From Polymorphobacter megasporae (lineage in GTDB: Bacteria > Pseudomonadota > Alphaproteobacteria > Sphingomonadales > Sphingomonadaceae), in the NCBI RefSeq assembly GCF_018982885.2, contig NZ_CP081848.1, positions 496,001-560,000 of the forward strand: DNA of 64,000 nt. Reading direction: 5' to 3'. This document shows positions 1 through 8,839 of this stretch, one piece after another (the first letter of the stretch is position 1; the number at the start of each line of letters is the position of its first letter). The notes beneath the pieces were generated by a model. It made no database searches. It was not told the DNA's origin and worked only from the letters and a program-made list of their open reading frames with translations. A program made the position numbers and the translations under genes.

Positions 1-26
1 AATCGCTATTTTGCATATGAGACTTC

Positions 27-1688
27 TTGATGACATCTACCATTGATCTAGAAGAAACTGTCATAGCGCCGCAGCCACGAAGCGCCGCACTCCCGGAAAT
101 GGCGACGGCGGTTCTTATCGTCGACGAAGATCGGCAGGTCGAATATGTCAACGCAAGCGCAAGGGAGCTGTTTCTGCCGGTCGAGCCTATTGGCTGCACG
201 TTGACGGCCCTGTTCACCAGTTGTGGCGCGACTGGTGGGGATAGCGTCTTCGCATCAATCGATGACGGTGTCGAATTGGCACCGGTCAGGCTGCAGCTCA
301 CCGACGACCGCCTGCTCGACTGCACGCTGCGGTCGTTATCGAGCGGCGGATTCGTCCTCAGCATGGATGATGTCACGACCTATGTTCGCAATGCCGAGAT
401 GGCTGAGCGCGATGCATTGACCGGGTTGGCCAATCGTAAAGCGCTACGGGATCGCTTGGTGGAGCGGCTGGCCAACGTAGCGCAGACGGGTCAGGCAACG
501 GCGTTGCTGTATATCGATCTCGATCGCTTCAAGGCGGTCAATGATACACTTGGACATCCGATCGGCGACACGCTGCTCCGGAAGGTAGCCGAGCGCTTTA
601 AAAGCGCGACGCGCGATGGCGATATCGTGGCGCGCCTCGGCGGTGATGAATTTGCAGTTATTCAATCGGACACGCCGCAGCCAGCTGGTGCGCAAGCGCT
701 CGCGACACGCTTGGTCGACCTAATTGGCCGAGCCTATGCGATCGACGGTCATCTCCTGCACATTGGAGCGAGTGTCGGCGTCGCGATCGCGCCAAACGAT
801 GGTCGCGAGCCCGATGTATTGCTCAAGAACGCGGATCTTGCGCTTTACCGAGCCAAGGCAGAGGGCCGCGGCTGCTACCGCATGTTCGCGCCGGAGATGG
901 CCGAACATCTGCCGGCGCGGCGAGCGCTGGAAACCGATCTTCGCCGGGCCTTGGCTCTCAAGCAGCTGCAGCTTTTGTATCAGCCACAGTATAATCTTGC
1001 CTCGAAGGTGATCGTCGGCTTCGAAGCGCTCATCAGATGGCACCATCCGACACGCGGCGTCGTTCCGCCCGAGGAGTTCGTTCCGCTCGCCGAAGAGATC
1101 GGCATCATTGGAGCAATCGGAGAATGGGTGCTTCGTACGGCGTGCAAGCAAGCCGCCGCGTGGTCGGTGCCGGTAACGATTGCCGTCAACCTTTCGCCGG
1201 TGCAATTTCGCGGTGGTAGGCTTGCCGAAACGGTGACCTCGGCTCTGGCCCAATCACAGCTTCACGCGCGGCGCTTGGAACTTGAGATCACGGAGGGCGC
1301 GCTGCTCAACGACACCAGTGATGTCCTGAAAACGCTCAACAAGATACGAGAGGTTGGCGTCGCAGTGACGATGGACGATTTCGGGACCGGATACTCATCA
1401 CTCGGTTACCTTCAGAAATTTCCGTTCGATAAAATCAAGATCGACCAGTGCTTCGTCCGCGATATCGATTCTAACGTCGAACGCGAGGCGATCTTCCGTG
1501 CCGTCACCGGCCTTGCCTCGGCGCTTCGCATGAAGACGATTGCGGAAGGCGTCGAGACCGAGGCCGAGCTTGCCTGCGTCCACGCTGCGGGGTGCGACGA
1601 AGTGCAAGGTTATCTGACCGGTCGCCCGCTATCGGCAGAAGCTACGGTGGCGCTCCTCGAGCGCGCATGCTCAGCGGAAGCTGCGTAA
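27..1688 (+). CDS. PAS-GGDEF-EAL cyclic-di-GMP enzyme
   Basis: A 553-residue protein that probably makes and/or breaks down cyclic di-GMP. The N-terminal ~120 residues look like a PAS-type sensor (VLIVDEDRQVEYVNASA). The GGDEF domain follows: GGDEF is intact at residues 205-209 and an RxxD inhibitory-site motif (RDGD) sits five residues upstream. The EAL domain has FEALIRW near residue 332, NLSPVQF, and DDFGTGYSSL followed by the EGVE loop, so both active sites look complete. No membrane segment is visible, so it should be cytosolic. A BLUF gene starts 11 bases after the stop with its own strong ribosome-binding site, suggesting light control of this enzyme. Which activity dominates cannot be told from sequence. 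Confidence 0.95.
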   Translation: MMTSTIDLEETVIAPQPRSAALPEMATAVLIVDEDRQVEYVNASARELFLPVEPIGCTLTALFTSCGATGGDSVFASIDDGVELAPVRLQLTDDRLLDCTLRSLSSGGFVLSMDDVTTYVRNAEMAERDALTGLANRKALRDRLVERLANVAQTGQATALLYIDLDRFKAVNDTLGHPIGDTLLRKVAERFKSATRDGDIVARLGGDEFAVIQSDTPQPAGAQALATRLVDLIGRAYAIDGHLLHIGASVGVAIAPNDGREPDVLLKNADLALYRAKAEGRGCYRMFAPEMAEHLPARRALETDLRRALALKQLQLLYQPQYNLASKVIVGFEALIRWHHPTRGVVPPEEFVPLAEEIGIIGAIGEWVLRTACKQAAAWSVPVTIAVNLSPVQFRGGRLAETVTSALAQSQLHARRLELEITEGALLNDTSDVLKTLNKIREVGVAVTMDDFGTGYSSLGYLQKFPFDKIKIDQCFVRDIDSNVEREAIFRAVTGLASALRMKTIAEGVETEAELACVHAAGCDEVQGYLTGRPLSAEATVALLERACSAEAA

Positions 1689-1699
1689 GGAGACATGTC

Positions 1700-2143
1700 A
1701 TGTCCGACGATCTTTATCGCCTGGTCTATTATAGCCACAATGCCGTGACCGGCGATGCGGACACGGTGGCGACGGCGATAACCTCGATCTTGGCGAAGAG
1801 TCAGGTCAATAATCAGCGTGTCGGCGTTACCGGCGCGCTGATGTTTAACTCGGGTTGCTTCGCCCAGGTGCTCGAAGGTCCGCGCTCTGCTGTCGAGGAG
1901 GTGTTCGAGCGCATCCAGCAGGATGACCGTCACGGCGACGTTTCGCTACTTGCATTCGATCCGGTGCCCACCAGAGCATTCGAGGATTGGTCGATGGGCT
2001 TCGTCGGTGCCTCGATAGGCGACGCCGCTCGCTACGGCGTTCTCGTCGACAGCAGCGGATTTGATCCCGCAAGGATGGACGGAGATGCTTTGTTCGAAAC
2101 CCTGCGGGGGCTGGCGATGGAGGAGGAGCATGTCGAACATTGA
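1700..2143 (+). CDS. Stand-alone BLUF blue-light photoreceptor
   Basis: A 147-residue BLUF (FAD-binding blue-light sensor) protein. It begins with RLVYYSHNAV, carrying the conserved early tyrosine. The NNQRVGVTGALMF and GCFAQVLEGP stretches hold the conserved Asn and Gln of the flavin hydrogen-bond network. I chose the ATG at 1700 because AAGGAG lies at 1687-1692 and the BLUF fold begins immediately. The open frame extends further upstream inside the GGDEF-EAL gene, but that extension is not needed. There is no effector domain beyond BLUF plus a short C-terminal tail, so it probably acts by binding a partner, most simply the upstream enzyme. PapB-PapA of Rhodopseudomonas is a known pair of this kind. 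Confidence 0.93.
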   Translation: MSDDLYRLVYYSHNAVTGDADTVATAITSILAKSQVNNQRVGVTGALMFNSGCFAQVLEGPRSAVEEVFERIQQDDRHGDVSLLAFDPVPTRAFEDWSMGFVGASIGDAARYGVLVDSSGFDPARMDGDALFETLRGLAMEEEHVEH

Positions 2144-2770
2144 TTCAACCTCTGCCATTCATCCGATGGTTTGCCGTCTGCCGCCCTACGAGGCGCTGGC
2201 AGCACCGAGCGCCGGTAACCTCACGAGCTTTTCGATGTTGTACATCGGGTCATTGCGTTCGAACGCGGGGAGTAGTTTCCATCGCTGACGTGTAACGTGC
2301 AAGCGTATCGCTCCACGTGATCAAGAGGTTCGCCCGGCAGTCATAGCGGCGGAATGGGTTGTCTCGGCGGCTAGTGACCGCAGCGACCATTCATTCTCGG
2401 GCGCTGAACCGATCGCAGTCGCAGCGACGATGTCGCTGCGACGGGAACGGCAAGAGGGTCCCCCGCACCGGCTGATCGACAGCGTAGCTATCCATTGGTC
2501 CAGTTTCTGACGTTCTCGCACTGTTGAGCGCGATCGCTGGCGGTTTGATCCAGGACGTTACGTCGACCAGTGCTTGAGGGAATGTTCATCGCAATCCTCA
2601 TCGAACGAACCGTGAGAGAACGTGGGGCAAGCGGACCATCTGCTCTCATGAACACCCTTTGTCACGGTAGAGTGCCTCACGAGGCCGACGATCACGGTGT
2701 TCGCGCGCGAATGAGCCGTTATTACTGCTTGCTGTGCCGATGCAAATCGGGCACCGTCAGCGCAGTCAGT
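2144..2770. other. Gene-free stretch, 627 bp
   Basis: Only short overlapping reading frames without recognisable domains. It separates the light/c-di-GMP operon from the convergent glutathione transferase gene. I see no convincing terminator or RNA. Confidence 0.5.
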
Positions 2771-3355
2771 CTAAATGAGCCCCTCGTGGGTCATCGCCAT
2801 CCGCACGGCTGGTCTTACCATCATCCGATCGCGGAACGTGACGAGTTTCGCCGGCACGTCGAGACCGTTCTTTTCCGCCCAGAGGAGCATGACGAACAGG
2901 TAGCAGTCGGCAACGGTGAGATCGGCACCGAAGAGGAAGTTACCCTGCATGGTTTCGGCGAGATAACCCAAGCGCTTTAGGATGAGCTCCTCGGCCTTGG
3001 CCTTTTCCTCGTCGCCGGCACCGGCAAAGAACGGCTTGAAGCTCTTGTGAATCTCGGTCGAGATGTACGACAGCGCTTCGAGCAGGCGAGCCCGCCCCAG
3101 CGTTCCCGAGGGAGCTAGCGCCTCGGCCCGGTGTGCGATCCAGTCGAGGATCGCGACGTTCTCGCTCAGGGTCTCGCCGGTGTCTAGCGTAAGCGCAGGG
3201 ACATAGCCTTTGGGATTAATCTCGGTGAAATCCATGCCACCGGAAATCAGCTTGGTTTCGAGGTCGACCTTCACATGCTCGAACGACAGGCCCGCTTCGT
3301 GCAAGGCGATGTGATCTGCCAGGCTGCAGGCTCCGGGGGAATAATAGAGCTTCAT
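2771..3355 (-). CDS. Beta-class glutathione S-transferase
   Basis: A 194-residue cytosolic glutathione transferase, the usual length for the family. The N-terminal thioredoxin-like domain begins MKLYYSPGACSL with Cys10, the catalytic or mixed-disulfide cysteine typical of bacterial beta-class enzymes. NPKGYVPAL supplies the cis-proline, and LSEN holds the residues that bind the glutathione gamma-glutamyl group. The C-terminal helical domain carries the LTVADCYLF N-capping box. The role is probably detoxification of electrophiles or peroxide defence; the substrate is unknown. It stands alone, separated by about 320 bases from the next gene on the same strand. Confidence 0.93.
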   Translation of the reverse strand: MKLYYSPGACSLADHIALHEAGLSFEHVKVDLETKLISGGMDFTEINPKGYVPALTLDTGETLSENVAILDWIAHRAEALAPSGTLGRARLLEALSYISTEIHKSFKPFFAGAGDEEKAKAEELILKRLGYLAETMQGNFLFGADLTVADCYLFVMLLWAEKNGLDVPAKLVTFRDRMMVRPAVRMAMTHEGLI

Positions 3356-3676
3356 CGCATCTCTCCGGTATGGACCTCAAGCAAACGCACGGTTTGCCCT
3401 TCCGTCGCTGGACTGCGCATCGCCGTCGTCTTAATGATGCTCCGTCCGATTTTCCTCAACGCGCGACAGTGGAAGGTACCGGAATATCGTCCGAAACACG
3501 TCCCCGATTCGGCTGATGAAGAGCGACCCGACCTGGGGCAGGTCCGCAGCTTCGGCGCCGTCGGCGAGATAGCCGTGCGTTACCGGCTTTCTTTTTAGCT
3601 TGCTCAATAATCCAACATCGTGATCTCCATGGCGTACTGTAGGCGGTGGATCAATTCACTGCCGAATGAACGTCAC
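3356..3676. other. Intergenic stretch, 321 bp
   Basis: No coding region supported. A weak terminator-like element reads on the plus strand (AGCCG at 3571-3575, CGGCT at 3584-3588, then a T-rich run), but no plus-strand gene precedes it. Confidence 0.35.
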
Positions 3677-4825
3677 TCATGCGGCGACGGGCCTCAGAGC
3701 CTTTTGTCCCAGCCAGGCGCGTATAACCTGGATGAGTTCCGCCTTGCGTTCCAGCGGAAGCCAATGGGCACCGACCAGGCTCGTCACCACCAGGTCCGCG
3801 CAGGCCGCGCGCATCGGATCGCCAGAGTGGTTGCCCTTGATGGTGTTGATCGCATCAAGATCCCCGTTGACGTACAGCACCGGCTGCAGGATGCGGCCAC
3901 CGCTGGGCGCCATTCGTGCATAAGCGATGTTGGCATCGTCGTTCATGTACCATGCGCACGGCCCGCGAAAGCCATGAGCGTTGAAAGCCTGCACAAGTGC
4001 ATCGAAGTCGGCAGACGGCCACAGGTCCGCGTCGGGTCGCGTGGGCGGAGCGCGATGCGCCGAACCGAATCGCCCGCCCTTCCGGGTGACCATCGCATTC
4101 GGCGAAGGCTTCCCGACGCTGGCAGGGTCGCCCTTGCGGAAAATCGATGCCAGCGACGCCGCCTTGTCCGCATCCAGGTCGGCGACCGCGGATTTGAAGT
4201 GCTTGGTGTAGTAGCGGTAGTAGTCCCACTGGCCATCCGGGTATTGATCAGCCGGATAGATCGTGCGGTCGACCAACGGGACGATCGTCGGTAAGGCGTT
4301 CGCGTCGGGAAAGTATGGAACCGAGATCAAGACCGCGCCACGGCTGCGCGCGGGTTGATGTGCGACCAGCGACGAGGCTATGACGCTGCCCCAGTCGTGG
4401 CCGACCCAGATCGCGGGCTTGCCCCCAAGGTGGTCATGAAGCTCCGCCATATCCTGTATAATATGCTCATAAGTGTACGCATCGATGGCTTCGGGGATGG
4501 AGGAACCTCCATAGCCGCGCATGTCCGGAGCGACGCATCGCCAACCGTCCGCGGCGAATGCGTCCATCTGAGCGCGCCATATGAGGCCAAGCTCCGGCCA
4601 GCCGTGGAGAAAGATCATCAACGGCCCACCGGCCGGACCAATTTCAAGATAGTGCGTCGTATGACGAACTGTACTGAAAATGCGCGACGAGAGCTTGGGC
4701 GCGGGCATGCCCGATGCCGCTCCCGAAAGAAGGCCGACTGCACACATTCCCAAGAGGATGGTCCGCCTGTCGATCGCGGCTTTCAAAGGAGAGCCGAGCA
4801 GTTCAATCACGTCGTTCATCGTCAA
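3677..4825 (-). CDS. Epoxide-hydrolase-like alpha/beta hydrolase with export signal
   Basis: A 382-residue alpha/beta-hydrolase of the epoxide hydrolase/haloalkane dehalogenase group. HGWPE at residues 74-78 forms the oxyanion motif and GHDWGS places the Asp nucleophile at residue 144. The acid lies in the NGDLDAI region and the His in GAHWLPLE near the C-terminus. An N-terminal DRRTILLG followed by a hydrophobic run and AASGMPA looks like a twin-arginine-type signal, so the enzyme is probably exported; this is inference. A LysR gene is transcribed divergently about 125 bases away, a common arrangement for LysR control of its neighbour. The substrate is unknown. Confidence 0.9.
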   Translation of the reverse strand: MTMNDVIELLGSPLKAAIDRRTILLGMCAVGLLSGAASGMPAPKLSSRIFSTVRHTTHYLEIGPAGGPLMIFLHGWPELGLIWRAQMDAFAADGWRCVAPDMRGYGGSSIPEAIDAYTYEHIIQDMAELHDHLGGKPAIWVGHDWGSVIASSLVAHQPARSRGAVLISVPYFPDANALPTIVPLVDRTIYPADQYPDGQWDYYRYYTKHFKSAVADLDADKAASLASIFRKGDPASVGKPSPNAMVTRKGGRFGSAHRAPPTRPDADLWPSADFDALVQAFNAHGFRGPCAWYMNDDANIAYARMAPSGGRILQPVLYVNGDLDAINTIKGNHSGDPMRAACADLVVTSLVGAHWLPLERKAELIQVIRAWLGQKALRPVAA

Positions 4826-4949
4826 ATACTCCGGGCGTTCCAGATTACTGGGCTTGGCTCAAAGCCATTTCTCACAGTATGCCGAACCATCTGATCGGTT
4901 TAGTGCGATAATCGTTCATGAGGCTTGTAGTCAGACTTATAGGTGCGGA

Positions 4950-5858
4950 TTGCGACAGAAGGACACTCTCGAAGGCGTCGCGGTGTTCGTCGCGGCGGCC
5001 GAGGCAGGCAGCTTCTCCGAAGCGGCGAGGCGTTTGGGGGTAACGCCATCCGCAATCAGCCAGGCTATCCGGGGTCTCGAGGATAGGCTTGGTACGACGC
5101 TCCTTCGCCGATCGACACGCAGCCTGAGCTTGACCGACGTCGGCCGGGATTATCTGAGTGAAGCAGCACCCGCCCTATCGCGATTGAGGCGAGCCGCGGA
5201 GGACGCATCCGGTCGCGGCGGAAGGCCAAGCGGCCCCTTGCGCCTCACGATGTCTCGCGCGCCCTTTCACCTGGTCGTTGCCGAGGCGCTGGTGGCGTTC
5301 AAGAGCACCTTTCCCGACGTAGACCTCGAGATCGCGGTGGAGGCACGGATGGTCGACATTGTCAAGCAGGGTTACGACGCAGGTCTTCGCTATGGCAACT
5401 ACCTGGCCAAGGAAATGGAGGCTGTGCAGGTTGCACTGAGGTCGGAGGCGGTTCTCGTCGCTTCACCATCGTATCTTCATGGTCGGGCGGTTCCATCCGT
5501 CCCCGACGATCTGCTCGATCATCGCACCATCATGTGCCGGAGTCAGGGCACCGGCCTCATCCTGCCTTGGACGCTTGAGGCCAGTGGCGAGATTGTACAG
5601 ATTTCCCCGAGAGCCGCGACCATAGTCCATGATCTCTCCTCGCAGATCGATCTGGCCGTGAGAGGTTTCGGGATCGTGAGCGCTCCTGCGCCCATGGTAG
5701 CGGACGCCATCGACACCGGTGTGCTGTCGCGGGTCCTGCCCTCATGGTCTTCACCATTGGAAGCGGTATACCTCTATTTTCCTAGCCGACGCCATCAATC
5801 CGCGGCGCTGCGTGCTTTCGTGGGTTTCATGGAGAGCCGCTTCCAGCCAGCTCCTTAA
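4950..5858 (+). CDS. LysR-family transcriptional regulator
   Basis: A 302-residue LysR regulator. The N-terminal winged HTH reads LEGVAVFVAAAEAGSFSEAARRLGVTPSAISQAIRGLEDRLGTTLLRRSTRSLSLT, and a periplasmic-binding-like co-inducer domain follows from about residue 90. No ATG lies close to the HTH. The open frame runs upstream through the hydrolase gene on the other strand, so I place the start at the TTG at 4950 (LRQKDTLEGVAVF), where family members normally begin. The divergent hydrolase gene is the likely target. The co-inducer is unknown. Confidence 0.88.
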   Translation: MRQKDTLEGVAVFVAAAEAGSFSEAARRLGVTPSAISQAIRGLEDRLGTTLLRRSTRSLSLTDVGRDYLSEAAPALSRLRRAAEDASGRGGRPSGPLRLTMSRAPFHLVVAEALVAFKSTFPDVDLEIAVEARMVDIVKQGYDAGLRYGNYLAKEMEAVQVALRSEAVLVASPSYLHGRAVPSVPDDLLDHRTIMCRSQGTGLILPWTLEASGEIVQISPRAATIVHDLSSQIDLAVRGFGIVSAPAPMVADAIDTGVLSRVLPSWSSPLEAVYLYFPSRRHQSAALRAFVGFMESRFQPAP

Positions 5859-6046
5859 CGATCAGGCGTCCCAGACTTCCGAGTGGGCGGCAAGTTCGAG
5901 CGCCGTCCTAGCGGGCATCTTGGCGAAGGATTCGCTGCGCTTGCTCTGATCATGTCGTCGGGCCGCCGGCAGGTCCGATCCTGTTGACGGTATCTGCGTT
6001 GCGGTTAGCCGAACTTGTTGAACATGAAAACGTGGATCAAATCTCA

Positions 6047-6625
6047 TTATGGCGTTCCCAGCTGCGCGATCCCAAGCTTTCGAACGATGTCGGCCGTTCT
6101 GGTTATGGCCGCGAACTCATCTAAAAGGTCGCTGAGCGCTGCCGCATGGACTTCCGCCGCGGGCCGCATTCGGCCGTCGAGCGCCATTCGGTCGAAGGTC
6201 GCCGTCGCGTCTTCGACTACGGAGGTGTCGAAGCCCAGGTTGGCGGCCATCCGCACTGTGGTGGAGACGCAGTGATTGGTCGTAAGCCCGACGACGGTCA
6301 GGCTGTCGATGCCTGCGGCTCGGAGATCGAGTTCCAGGGTGGTTCCGATGAAGCCGCTGTTGACCGACTTCACGTACGTACGTTCACCGGCCAGCGGTAC
6401 GGCCTCGGGCATGAAGTCGTGCCCCGCTGTTCCAGGATAGAAGCTGCCGGATGGTGACCGAGAGGAATGTCGGACATGGTGGATGGGACGGCCGGTCCTC
6501 CGCCACGCCCCGATGAGCGTCGCTACGTTCGTCTCGGCGTCCGGGTTGTTGCGCGGGCCCCAGCTCGACTCCAGAAAGCCTTGCTGGACGTCGACCACGA
6601 TCAGGGCGGCGTTAAAGGGGATCAT
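6047..6625 (-). CDS. Isochorismatase-family cysteine hydrolase
   Basis: A 192-residue cysteine hydrolase of the isochorismatase/nicotinamidase superfamily. The triad is visible: Asp in LIVVDVQQGF, Lys in TYVKSVNSGF and Cys in TTNHCVSTTVR, with the usual cis-peptide region before the Cys. I chose the ATG at 6625 (MIPFNAAL) because an AGGAG precedes it by 8 bases. An upstream ATG pair overlaps the stop of the DJ-1 gene and would add seven residues. It is co-transcribed with the DJ-1-like gene just upstream, which suggests a joint role in hydrolysis of a small nitrogenous compound. The exact substrate cannot be assigned. Confidence 0.9.
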   Translation of the reverse strand: MIPFNAALIVVDVQQGFLESSWGPRNNPDAETNVATLIGAWRRTGRPIHHVRHSSRSPSGSFYPGTAGHDFMPEAVPLAGERTYVKSVNSGFIGTTLELDLRAAGIDSLTVVGLTTNHCVSTTVRMAANLGFDTSVVEDATATFDRMALDGRMRPAAEVHAAALSDLLDEFAAITRTADIVRKLGIAQLGTP

Positions 6626-6642
6626 CGTCGAATCTCCTTGCA

Positions 6643-7359
6643 TCATGCGGCCTGGACGCTCTTCAAGATACGCGATCGAAGCGTCGTTTTCATCTGCTCA
6701 TCCATGTCTCCGAGAAGGCCCATCGCAGCCTCCACGATCTCCGGCCCGGCGCTCCGCGGATTGCCCGCCCGGAACGGCGGCTGCGGGTCGTATTCGATAA
6801 CCAGCTGCGTGGTCTTTGCTACGCGCTCACCGCGCAGTTCAGCCAGCAGCGTAAGCCCGAAGTCTATCCCGGCGGTCACTCCCCCGCCGCTAACGCGATT
6901 GCGGTCGATCACGACGCGTTCGTGGACGGGAATCGCGCCGGACGCCGCAAGCGAGCCATAGCAGGCCCAATGTGTTGCGGCCTTGTAGCCATCGAGCAAT
7001 CCCGCCATGCCGAGCAGGATCGAACCCGAGCAGACCGATGTCACGTAGCCCGCGCTGCGGCCGGCGCGAGCCAGGAAGGACACGATCTTCTCATCCTTCA
7101 TGGCTTCGTTAGTCCCGTAGCCCCCGGGCACGAAGAGGATGTCGAGATACTCGGGGCATTCGTCGAACGTGGTCGTTGGGTGAATTGCCAACCCCGTCTC
7201 CGTCTGGACGGCATCCCTGGTCTTCGAGAGCAGAAGCGTCTTCGCGTGGAGGCCGAGCACCCCTTGGGGGCCTACCAGATCCAGAAGGGTGAAACCGGGG
7301 TACAGCACCATGCCCATCGTCAATGGGACATCGGTGATCGTGTCCATGGCTCCGGTCAT
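6643..7359 (-). CDS. DJ-1/PfpI protein, isonitrile-hydratase-like
   Basis: A 238-residue class-I glutamine-amidotransferase-like (DJ-1/PfpI) protein. GMVLYPGFTLLDLVGPQ opens the fold and TSVCSGSILLGMAGLLDGYKAATHW contains the nucleophilic-elbow Cys. That segment resembles isonitrile hydratase (InhA) of Pseudomonas, which hydrates isonitriles to N-formamides. The start at 7359 has GGAGGT seven bases upstream; the open frame extends 16 residues further without support. It forms an operon with the isochorismatase-like gene, 17 bases downstream, and is divergent from an AraC-type regulator. The hydratase function is inferred from similarity. Confidence 0.87.
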   Translation of the reverse strand: MTGAMDTITDVPLTMGMVLYPGFTLLDLVGPQGVLGLHAKTLLLSKTRDAVQTETGLAIHPTTTFDECPEYLDILFVPGGYGTNEAMKDEKIVSFLARAGRSAGYVTSVCSGSILLGMAGLLDGYKAATHWACYGSLAASGAIPVHERVVIDRNRVSGGGVTAGIDFGLTLLAELRGERVAKTTQLVIEYDPQPPFRAGNPRSAGPEIVEAAMGLLGDMDEQMKTTLRSRILKSVQAA

Positions 7360-7452
7360 TCTCTCTACCTCCACGCTTGGTTCTCGTTGACTGAGATCAT
7401 GATGCACATCATCGAAAATGTCGTAAACGACATAGGTCCCTCGAATCCCGCC

Positions 7453-8433
7453 ATGGCAACTTCCGATCCGCTCCTGCAGACGATCGCGATCCTGGTATTT
7501 CCGGATTTCCAGATCCTCGATGCAACGGGTCCGCTTTCGGCGTTCGAGATCGCCAACCGGATATCGGGCAGAACGCCTTACCGGCTACGGACCGTCTCCG
7601 CGGGCGGCGGTTCGCTGACGAGCTCCTGCGGGCTGACGGTGGTGACCGTGGCGGCGGCCGACCTCGAGATAGACACCATCGTGATCGCCGGCGGAGAAGG
7701 CGTGCGTACGATCGCCAGCGATCGCGACCACTCGGACCTGGTCCGGACTTTGGCCGATCGTGCGCGCCGGGTCGCGAGTGTCTGTACCGGCGCCTTCCTG
7801 CTTGCCGGCTCGGGTCTACTCGATGGGAGGCGGGTGACGACTCATTGGCGTCACGCCGGCACCTTGCAGTGCGAGTACTCTACCGTCCGGGTCGAACGCG
7901 ACTCCATCTTCGTCAAGGACGGCTCGATTTGGTCGTCGGCGGGAGTAACTGCCGGAATCGATCTCGCGTTGGCGCTGATCGAGGAGGATCTCGGGGCAGA
8001 CTTGGCACGCGCCGTGGCACGCGAGCTCGTGGTGTATCATCGGAGGCCCGGCGGCCAGTCGCAGTTCTCCGCGCTTCTCGAGCTCGAGGCCTCTTCCGAT
8101 CGAATTGCCAATGCCCTTGTCTACGCTCGCGAACATCTTGCAGCGCCGCTGAACGTCGGCGTGCTCGCCGAGGTCGCCTGCCTCTCAGAGCGCCAATTCG
8201 GCCGCGCGTTCCGGGCGGAAACAGGCGAGACTCCTGCCAAGGCGATCGAGCGCCTTCGCGCGGAGGCGGCGCGCGTGCGTCTCGAGAACGGCCGTGAAGC
8301 GGTGGAAATGATAGCCGCCGCCGTCGGCTTCACCGATCCCGAACGTATGAGGCGCGCTTTCCTGCGGATTTTCGGTCAACCGCCCCAAGCGTTCAGACGC
8401 GCTGCAGCTCGCGCTAAAAGCTTCGGACGCTAG
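7453..8433 (+). CDS. GlxA-type AraC regulator with DJ-1 domain
   Basis: A 326-residue regulator of the GlxA/FtrA type. The N-terminal DJ-1/PfpI-like sensing domain reads IAILVFPDFQILDATGPLSAFEIA and includes SVCTGAFLLA with the elbow Cys. The C-terminal AraC double HTH reads LNVGVLAEVACLSERQFGRAFRAETGETPAKAIERLR and then GFTDPERMRRAFLRIFGQPPQAFRR. The ATG at 7453 is preferred because family members begin just before the IAILVFP strand; ATGs at 7399 and 7402 are alternatives. It is divergent from the DJ-1/isochorismatase operon and probably controls it. The DJ-1 domain is presumed to sense a ligand rather than catalyse. Confidence 0.9.
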   Translation: MATSDPLLQTIAILVFPDFQILDATGPLSAFEIANRISGRTPYRLRTVSAGGGSLTSSCGLTVVTVAAADLEIDTIVIAGGEGVRTIASDRDHSDLVRTLADRARRVASVCTGAFLLAGSGLLDGRRVTTHWRHAGTLQCEYSTVRVERDSIFVKDGSIWSSAGVTAGIDLALALIEEDLGADLARAVARELVVYHRRPGGQSQFSALLELEASSDRIANALVYAREHLAAPLNVGVLAEVACLSERQFGRAFRAETGETPAKAIERLRAEAARVRLENGREAVEMIAAAVGFTDPERMRRAFLRIFGQPPQAFRRAAARAKSFGR

Positions 8434-8839
8434 TAACTACCGACTTCGCCACGATCCATCGGTTCGCTAGAAGGCAGATCGGAGATTCGTACGACGCTTT
8501 GCAACACTATTCGACCATCGCTCCGTTGAAAAACATCGCCGCCTCTACATCAAATGACCTTCCGGTCCCGGCGACATCCCTTCCAATGCCTCCGCCATGG
8601 TCCTCGAGATCGTCTTGATAGCCCAAGTCCCCCACGTTTTGGCTGCTTCAGTCGGACGTCCGGCGAGCCGGACTTGCCGCTATGTCTCGCGGGCATGATC
8701 AAATCGTGAAAGAACGGATCACGTACGGACGACCGGCGATCCGGCGACCCATTTGAAATGTCCTGTTTTGGTATATGGCCGACGCTTGAAGGGTTCCGCC
8801 CCGGAAGCCAAGCACTTAACCTTGTGGACGGAAAGCGCT
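8434..8839. other. Intergenic stretch, 406 bp
   Basis: No supported gene. It holds the leader of the following oxidoreductase-like gene, whose ORF extends upstream to 8753 without a better start. Confidence 0.4.

Noticed and set aside
3571-3597. Rho-independent terminator
   Set aside because: Stem of only five pairs and no plus-strand gene before it, so I list it only as weak.
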